DNA of 64,000 nucleotides from Grifola frondosa (lineage: Eukaryota; Basidiomycota; Agaricomycetes; Polyporales; Grifolaceae), in NCBI GenBank assembly GCA_001683735.1, contig LUGG01000033.1, positions 1 through 64,000 on the forward strand. The letters are read 5' to 3'. A model generated the notes under the pieces. That model did not search any database, was not told the origin of the DNA, and saw only the letters and a list, made by a program, of their open reading frames with translations. A program made the position numbers and the translations under genes. This document shows positions 56,700-64,000 of the stretch, piece after piece. The first letter of the stretch is position 1. Each line of letters begins with the position of its first letter.

Positions 56700-57642
56700 C
56701 CACCCATGCACCAGCCATTTCTCTGGTCAGAACCCAGAGCCCATGCTAGGTGCGTCCCCAACGCGATCAACCAGTTTGTTTGTTCGTCCTCCAATCGACG
56801 TCATTGCTGCAATACACCCGCGCTCGCGACTGCACCCACCGTCCCCTTCGGTAGGTTTTACAACAGCATGCCTGGTGCAATGGCATCTAAATTCGACTCC
56901 GCGTCACCGCCGGGGTACGGTATTGGCCCTTCTGGGAGTCCAAGCCCACTCCCTCCAGCGTGCTTCTGTATGATAGACGTAGCTCTCGTAGACGAGTGCA
57001 ACACCGAGGGATACGCCAAGCGCCGTTGCGGCGTTTCCGGAGAGTATCATGTACGGGACCGCGTGGGGCACGAGGTAGAGCTCACGGGCGAACTTGCAGG
57101 GGTTACGCGTGTGCGTGGGGAGCGTAAGGCCGACGCCGTGTCGGGTGGCAGGGATAGCGAGGTACGTGGAGGGCGTGGGGCACAGCATGATAGATTCCTC
57201 GAGTTCGTTCTGTAAAATGTTAGCTGATATTCAGATGAGCCGCAAAAGAAGGCATACTTTGTCTGCGACATTGAACACGGCACCTTTCCCAGCATTGAAG
57301 CTTGAACAGCGAGCTCTGATCACAGGGTTATACTAGACAGAAAGATGGAGCAGTACAAGCAGTACACATAAACATACCGTCAGTGACTGATACGGCAACT
57401 ACAGCTGCATCCATCGCCTCTCCACCAGCATTGAGAACAGTATGCCCTGTGAAAAGTGCACGGCTCAGTGCTGCCTTGTGCTCAGCCGCGGTGTCGAGCG
57501 AGAGCGATCCATTGTGCTGGATCCGCCCATGGATGACAAGCCTCGTATACTTCGCTCGATGACTAGACTTGAACGACAGACGTAACGGAAGGAGCTTATC
57601 CGATGCGTGCGACACGGTCGTCGATGTTCTCGAGTGTGTCAA
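56700..57642 (-). pseudogene. Ntn-hydrolase asparaginase (isoaspartyl peptidase type), broken
   Basis: Minus-strand exons show the family order: YTRLVIHG, AALSRALFTGHTVLNAGGEA, MDAAVVAVSV, an intron (57394-57350, GTATGT...GTCTAG), SFNAGKGAVFNVADK, an intron (57258-57208), NELEESIMLC, RHGVGLTLPTHTRNPCKFAR, LYLVPHAVPYMILSGNAATA, then in other frames PKGTVGAVA (site of the catalytic Thr) and IAAMTSIGGRTNKLV then GDAPSMGSGF. Members of this family hydrolyse asparagine or isoaspartyl peptides after autocleavage at that Thr. Here the Gly-rich motif after VIHG is altered, the frame shifts after the Thr region, and an in-frame TGA (56727-56729, minus strand) replaces the expected Trp codon after GSGF. 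No ATG precedes the first exon in frame. The C-terminal third is missing. Confidence 0.75.
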
Positions 57643-58310
57643 AATGCGTTATCTGGAGAGCAAACGATAGACGCATTAATGTTTGAGAACGGGAGCACGC
57701 GGTTATACTTCGAGCTTCCAGCACACGACTGCTCCGGCATGCACATACGCACAAGAAAGAAATCAAGTTAAAAATGAGAATATTTGGAAAGGGCGCACAT
57801 GGACATTGCCGACATTACGGCGCATAGATCTACACTCTACTACCACCGCCACCGCATGATTCGCCTGGATTCGCGCCGAAGTTCCTGTACATCCGCACAT
57901 CCATGATAGACATGATGATCATATGATGATGCCCATTCAATCTTCTTGCCGCACACCGCGTCCATCACTGTGCACTGCAGTTCACCGTGCGCCAGACTCT
58001 TCTGACAACCTTTCTATGTCCTAGTTCATATACGTACGTTGTCAATGATGGACAGTGATTGATCATCCACTGATAGCTATCAGACATGCTACATTGTTGC
58101 CATAGTGCAACGCTCCAATCATTAATATACCATGGCTGCCCAGGCGTCGAGGTCTTGAGGTCTGGATGCACATAGATTGCCTCGCATTGATAGTGGTAGA
58201 ACGCCATAGAATGATTGTACTAATTTGATGCTGTGCGGGCGTACCGACGGAGCGCTCATCTTCATAAAAAGGTCGTCCAAACTATAGCTCCGCAGCATAT
58301 CTCTTCCAAC
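57643..58310. other. Intergenic region
   Basis: About 670 bp between the asparaginase remnant and the EF-hand/ZZ gene. A short minus-strand frame (57965-58207) has no supporting signals. The 50 bases before 58311 contain CATAAAAAGG, a possible TATA-like box. Confidence 0.4.
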
Positions 58311-61300
58311 ATGGCCCCGTTATTCGGAAAACGCAAGAACATCCCGAGCAGGACACGTCCGTCGCCAGTGCTAACCCTCCATCGATTGTGGCGCAGTTTC
58401 CCTCTCCTAATAGTAACGGCGATCCAAATACTCTGCCCGATGTAGTTATAGGCTCACCTACTCCGGGTACTGATGACGATCTTGAGCTATCTAAGAAACT
58501 CGGAGTGACTTCCGCGAAGCTATATGGTGCGACTAACGAGTTTCAAAGTTACAATGCTTCAAAGCCACCAAACTTGCAAACATGTCTGGTATGTCCTCTT
58601 CACGTTGCGAGAGAAGAACGCTTACAAGAGCATATCTTATAGGCGACATGCTCTCGGCTACTCAAACCGATGTCACGACCGCCCAGAGTTACTCATCACC
58701 TTTAAAAACAGCATTCGAGAGCGATGCGATGAAGAATTCCGGGATGGTTTGAATACGTTGATGGAAAGCCTCCCGGGGCTCATCAAGGCGCTGGATGAAG
58801 TCGCCCAGATACATCCGTTCATTGGTCGTAAGTGACAGGTTTCACGTGTATTGCAAACATGCTAAGATGTTTACAGTCGCAGTTGGTGCATTCAAGGTGG
58901 TGATCGAACTGGACGTGAAGCGACGGAGTAACGACAAGAAGATCAAGCGTCTTTTCTTGGAGATGAGAGACATGATGGCGGCACTCCTCCAGTACGAATG
59001 ACTTGGTTACTTAGGTCGATTGTCGTTGATTTTAGTGCACAGATTACGAACGATCAAGGATGAAGATAGCATTGGCCCGGATGGAGTGACGATCAAGGCT
59101 CGGATGCAAGAGCTGGTGAAGAAGACGGCGGACGATATCATGGACTGCGCAAACGCATGCGACACGTACTCGAAGAAGAAACTGCTCGTGAAAGTGCTGA
59201 AAGGATCCGTGTGGGACAGCACGCTGCAAGGATTCATCACATTGTTCGAGAAGCGATGCGACGCGTTCCATTTCGCCATGTCGATTCACGTCAGCGTCGG
59301 TGTGGACAACGCCAACGAAAAGCTAAATACGCTTGATGACAAGTAAGCTTCGAATTGTCTTCTTGGTCAAGGCTGACGATGTGCACAGAATCGATTTATG
59401 CTGGAGTTCTTCGTGAAAAGGTGTCGGCACAGGAGCAAGAGCTCGCGCGTCTGGTCCAGCGGAAGGGCGGTGCGAAGGCCGTACTCCAGAATGACGAAGC
59501 TCTCGAAGAACTTCTAGCCGTGAAGCTGACATCGTCGACCACATTGAGCTCCACGAAAGACACAGACCGCAAGGGTGCCGAACACACTGTCCGGGCTGTA
59601 GATAGCGACTTGGACATCCTAAAGAAGGAGCTGTTTGACGACCCTGCTACCGCGATCAGCAAGAACTTCGACGCGTTCAAGAGGAAGTTCAAGATGCAAC
59701 AAAGAGAGCTGGCGGAAGAGATGAGCCGTGTTATTCATCACGAAGGCGATCGCGTCATCGAGTCTGTCACGTCGGGTCCGCACGACAAGATCATTGATCC
59801 CGTAAGTCCGCTCCATCGGATGTTTATGAATGTATTCTGAAGACACTCTTATGTTCTAGGATATTCATGATATCTGGAAAGAGATGGTGATATCTCTTGT
59901 TCGTTTGTAGAATGTTCTATCGCTGACACGCAGGTATGTGTAGCGCTGGCGTGGCAGTGTCAAAGCGCGACATTTCGTACTCGCTCTCCGAGACTACTAC
60001 CCGAAAAGATGGACGAGAAGAAACGCAAACTCGAGCACCTATATATTGCAGAGGCTGATGAGTGGGCGCTCGAGTATATCAATGTCACGCGGCTGCAGCC
60101 TATCATCGAAGCCTTCGATGACGATGCCTCCGGATTCATACGGTCGCGGAGGTGAACCAATTTACGACTCTCGGCCCAAGGATTGGAGGCGAGCTTCATC
60201 GACCTACACTTCACAATTCTCGTACTAACTGAATCGATAGTTTGCTTCATTGGCTCGCATATTGGGCGATCGGTATTCAGTTCTTATTTCGACTATAGAT
60301 TACGACTGACCACGAGTATAGGATGGCAGATGACGACGATAACTTATGCGCAGAAGATCCACGAACTATTCAATAAGATGTTCTCGTTGAAGCCTCTACT
60401 GCATCCTGCGAACCGCAACGACGTCGATAAATACTTTGACAATGTGTGGCAACTCGTCACAGAACTGACAATGTCATGTCGGAAATGTTCCGGAACAACA
60501 GATGCTCTCCGCGCACGGTTCCAGAGTTATGTGGATAGCGAAGAGCAACGCTTGAGGGAAGGATTGGAAACGGTCTGCTACGATGTTGACGCTGCGGACA
60601 CGCTGAAACTCATCACTGGCCCTGGCAGGATTGAGAAAGTACGCCAACCGTGTATGTCAGCTTATTCCTGTCATCGGTAGCTAATTATTTGTTTGCTTTT
60701 GCAGTGTCTATTCCCGTTGCTGTATCTGCTTCTCAGTCGCGATTACGAAATCATGCGAGTGTGTCGAACAACAATCATCAACAAGGATGAGCTGTGGGAT
60801 GCTGCGGACACGATACAGTGGGTGTTCCGTGCCGTAGCTGACCGTCATACAGACCTAGAAGGTCAGTCGTTAATCATTGCGGACACTATTCATGCCCATG
60901 TCTCATATTGCGCTATCATTGATAAGCCCTGTTCAAGCAACAAAGACTCGATCCTGCGCAACAGTTCAAGGTGTTTGCTTGCGAGATGGTGAGTCCCGCT
61001 GGCTCACCCACCGCAATTTATAGACTGTTGCCCCCTGCAGTTCGATTATGGCATGACTCGAGCGAATGTTGGACCATGCAAGCTTGCGGGAATCCGAGTG
61101 GCCACAGTACGAGTATGACGACTCGGTGGAGCGTCAAGACACTGACATCAATAAACTGCTTAACTATCCTCTGGATACCGAAGATATCTATAATGATCAA
61201 GAAGACATCGAGACGGATGCCGACCGGCAAGCGGAAGACCCACTGAAAGCAATGCGAGTGTTCACATTCATTGCATGTGATTCCGGAACTGATTTGAACG

Positions 61301-62893
61301 TTAGACTTGGAAAATGGAACGGCTTCCTGGCCAACGACCGTTATCCATACGGGTCTATGTTATCCATATATTTCCATGCCTCCTCTGATGGCCAACATTT
61401 CGAGGCTACTAGTAGTACAGCCGGAGGGACAGCCTATTCGATCACCGGCGACGCCAATGTTAATTCGGAGGGCCTGGTGACGTATACATTCACGCAGGCG
61501 TACGTTGCACGATGGTCGACGAGATATTGGCGCGGGACTATCAACGAGAGCGGGACGACGTTCTCGGGAACTGGGGGCAATAATTTGGAGGACTTGTTGT
61601 TCACATTCATATACAAACGAGTGCCACCTGAAGTGATGTGTTTTCGTCCTCCACCAACAGAATTCGAGAGGAACAGGACGCGAGCATTATGGCAATACGC
61701 GCTGAATGCGGTGGAAAATCAAGTTCGCCGACGGATGTTCTCCTGGTCTTACCTGAAGCCTCGCCGAGACAACAGGCGGAAATATATTGACTGCCTCATA
61801 CGTCAAGCAGACACCGGTCTTACTGCCGATGGCCTCGAAGAGCTCAGGAAGATCGTGCAGTCACTAACGAGAGCAGATGCTCGCTGGTACAATATGATGC
61901 ACGACTATCAACAGCGAAGCACCCCTGTGCACATGTGAGTCGGTCCAACACTCTTTTGTTAAGAAAAACTCACTGTATGGTTCGTAGAACCATCTCCTGC
62001 GAGAACTGCGGCGAAACGATCCACGGGGGCGGGTGGTTTGTCTCGAATGTGACGGCAAAACGTCTGTTGACTTTTGCGATAAGCCGACGTGCATGAGCGC
62101 GGAGATCCACAAGGACAAGAGGGACGACTTGGAATCGCCGCACCTGACTACGCACAATGTTTTCAAACTGCGGACCAATATTCTTGACTGGAGAGAGTAC
62201 GGTCAGAATTACCGTGCAGCGCGAGATGCGCTGAAGAAGGCCCAAGCGGCATTCGAGGATTCGGCCGAAATGGAGGCGGCGCAAGCTGGGACGGATGGGG
62301 GAGATGTGGAGTTGTCATCTGAGCAAGTCGTACGGACGAAAGAATCGGAAACCCTCTCAGCAGAACAGACGACTCCAGATACTGCGGTGGCCTCGCCTTC
62401 AGATGAGGCATCCGAGTCAGAGAATGCCCCAAACCGTACGGCAAAGATCGTCGAGAAGAGATTGGCATGTGTGGTATGTGGAGAGCGGGTGGCTCGGCCA
62501 TGTTGGTATTGCTTCGTCTGTGAAGGTGAGCTGATCCTCGAAGCATCCCGAATGCGAAGACCAAATACTTTCAAACTAGATGATACGTTCATATGCAACA
62601 CTTGCGATGCGAAAGGTGGCGTGTCTGTGGGAAAGCACCAAGCTTCACATGGCCTGGTCAGATGCCAAGAGGAAGTGGCAGTGACGGTTGCTGACGAGGA
62701 TAAGCAAAGCCCGACCGACTTGAAGCTGGAAAATCTGGAGACGAGGTTCGCGGCAATGGAGACGAAATTCGGCGTGGTGGATGACCGCTTGCTTCGCATG
62801 GAACAAGTACTCGAAGTTATCGGGGCTTTGTTGGCGAAAGGCACGCAACTCGATGGCGGCATCCAGCATGCAAGTCAAGAAAATAAACATTAG
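58311..62893 (+). CDS. Large EF-hand / ZZ-zinc-finger protein (Agaricomycete family), several frameshifts
   Basis: Start ATG 58311 (MAPLFGKRKN), stop 62891-62893. Domain order, with residues seen in changing frames: disordered N-terminus; helical region (VGAFKVVIELDVKRRSNDKK, FLEMRDMMAALLQ); coiled coil (REKVSAQEQELARLVQRKGG); FKMQQRELAEEMSRVIHHEG; EF-hand-like EAFDDDASGFI; LLHWLAYWAIG; CLFPLLYLLLSRDYEIMRVC; ESEWPQYEYDDSVERQDTDI; beta-rich domain (SLYFHASS-type FHASSDGQHFEATS, FTQAYVARWSTRYWRGTI); RRRMFSWSYLKPRRDNRRKY; ZZ-type finger (CENCGETIHGG, CLECDGK, DFCDKPTC); second Cys-rich finger (CVVCGERVARPCWYC, FICNTCDAKGG); C-terminal coiled coil. About ten short introns. I recognise this layout as an uncharacterised mushroom family. 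Frame breaks near 58,730, 60,137, 60,171, 61,031, 61,082 and 62,026 each fit one missing base, and the flanking code is intact. Confidence 0.8.
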
Positions 62894-62977
62894 GTTTGAG
62901 GCGAGAGAGGTATGCTGTCGCTTCAATGTCTTCATTAGGTGCTAAGGAGATACTATCACGCAGCCTGTCACCTCTCC

Positions 62978-63490
62978 TTATACCACTTTTTCTGCGCTGC
63001 TGCTTGTATTAATGAGTTGGAGATGCGATGCAAACCTTGATAAAAGAGCGTGATGATGACTGAATACTACATACGACGACGATAAGGCAGAATACTCTAA
63101 GAAAGAAAGAAGAGGCACTTCAATTCCCGCATATACTAGAGTGAACGCCGGCACATACGAAGTAATGATGAGACAGAATACCATACGAACCAAAGAAATG
63201 TCACAATCATAGTAGTCTACCCCGACCTTAGATGGACAGACTTCGAGTTCAAATGGCTCATGAACGGTTGTCCTGCCTGACACTATTTCCTCGTTATTAT
63301 CCAGCATGGCCTCGTGCTCTCCCTCTCTGTAAGCTCCCTGCTCATCCAAGGAACGGGAATCGATCGCGGAGAACGAGAATTCGCGGTCGAGAAGGGCACC
63401 GAGGGGTCCAACAGAAGCTGCAAACTGGAGCGAGGCGACAAACGACGAACGACCAATCTTCGGTGTCAGATTGGGGTGGAGATTGAGCAT
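62978..63490 (-). CDS. Hypothetical protein, convergent with the EF-hand/ZZ gene
   Basis: ATG at 63490 opens LQFAASVGPLGALLDREFSF, SLDEQGAYREGEHEAMLDNN and VHEPFELEVCPSK, then a possible intron (about 63222-63098, GTAGAC...TTCTTAG) before the final part. Read without the intron, the middle is strongly hydrophobic (VRMVFCLIITSYVPAFTLVY). No family is firmly recognised. The first exon has good coding character. Confidence 0.4.
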   Translation of the reverse strand: MLNLHPNLTPKIGRSSFVASLQFAASVGPLGALLDREFSFSAIDSRSLDEQGAYREGEHEAMLDNNEEIVSGRTTVHEPFELEVCPSKVGVDYYDCDISLVRMVFCLIITSYVPAFTLVYAGIEVPLLSFLEYSALSSSYVVFSHHHALLSRFASHLQLINTSSSAEKVV

Positions 63491-64000
63491 GAACTGTGAG
63501 ATGATTGATAATCGCGGTTATTCTGTGCCGCACTGGATGTCAATATAAATTTGAAGGAAGAGGGATCAATCATAGCTACTGACGAGTCGATGAATTCGTT
63601 GATATATGAACCGGATTGCTACAGTGTACGAGGTCCAAGTTAGGGCCGGTAGGGATTCGAAACGGATTTCCCCACAAATATTTGTCAACACAATATCTCT
63701 AATGTTCCATCACCGCCAAAGTCTATTAAATGCACTGTGGTCAAGCAGGATTAGGCATGCAGTAACTGTCGGTAACCTACAAGAAGTACATCGTGCCTGA
63801 CATGATCAGTCGATGCACATGTCGAGGAAGAACTGGCAAACGGGCCACCTCGCAAGATCACCATGCGACCACACACCGCAACATGTTGTGATACAGCTGT
63901 ACGACATAATATATTAGATGAGAAAGCAATTGGGGACGTGTCGCTCACATTTGCAGATCCTCTTCGGCGCTGACAGCGGATGACACGGTACGAGGTAGTC
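63491..64000. other. Right edge, no supportable gene
   Basis: About 500 bp with short frames only. A minus-strand stretch near 63,790-63,948 could be an exon of a gene extending beyond the window, but no second exon is visible. Confidence 0.35.

Overview
The window looks like nuclear DNA of a basidiomycete fungus, most likely an Agaricomycete. The gene models have many very short introns (about 47-61 nt, GTRNGT...YAG, often with a CTRAY branch site). Several genes match lineage-specific Agaricomycete families that I recognise from memory: a WD40 protein with a C-terminal membrane helix, a large EF-hand/ZZ-finger protein, a membrane-anchored coiled-coil family, an FHA-domain kinase and Tnp2-type CACTA transposases. 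No rRNA, CRISPR, operon or bacterial-type feature is visible.

Layout. 1-23.9 kb is a gene-and-repeat mosaic: a partial gene at the left edge, three diverged copies of one gene-containing repeat (4.8-5.8, 15.5-16.0 and 19.1-20.1 kb), several minus-strand multi-exon genes, an FHA-kinase gene (12.9-14.7 kb) and a WD40 gene (20.2-21.9 kb). 23,891-43,041 is one very large (about 19.15 kb) Ty3/Gypsy LTR retrotransposon with about 2.03-kb LTRs. 43.0-54 kb holds a tRNA-Gly-like sequence, a 212-bp foldback, a 1.7-kb array of roughly 70-bp repeats, and a decayed CACTA/Tnp2 transposase gene divergent from a second gene that is probably its partner. 54.5-58 kb has a small two-exon gene, a tandem duplication and a broken Ntn-asparaginase gene. 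58.3-62.9 kb is the EF-hand/ZZ-finger gene, followed by one more hypothetical gene.

The retrotransposon is the centre of interest. Its sense-strand core is Gag (CCHC knuckle), two tandem retropepsin-like domains, then reverse transcriptase, RNase H and integrase. Pro2 and Pol are separated by about 7.3 kb that does not belong to a standard Gypsy element. That segment carries an antisense gene with three well-formed introns, a further antisense region with its own TATA box, and sense-strand genes with TATA boxes and at least one intron. Each LTR also carries an extra open reading frame in U3, intact in the 3' LTR and frameshifted in the 5' LTR. The element therefore looks like a gene-carrying LTR retrotransposon. 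Introns antisense to the genomic RNA would survive reverse transcription.

Caution. Almost every recognisable long gene here is broken by isolated one-base indels, mostly apparent deletions, often in or beside short homopolymers, while the coding sequence between them is well preserved. This may be real decay or residual consensus error in a long-read assembly. Many genes called frameshifted below could be intact in the organism. All family assignments are from remembered motifs; no database search was run.
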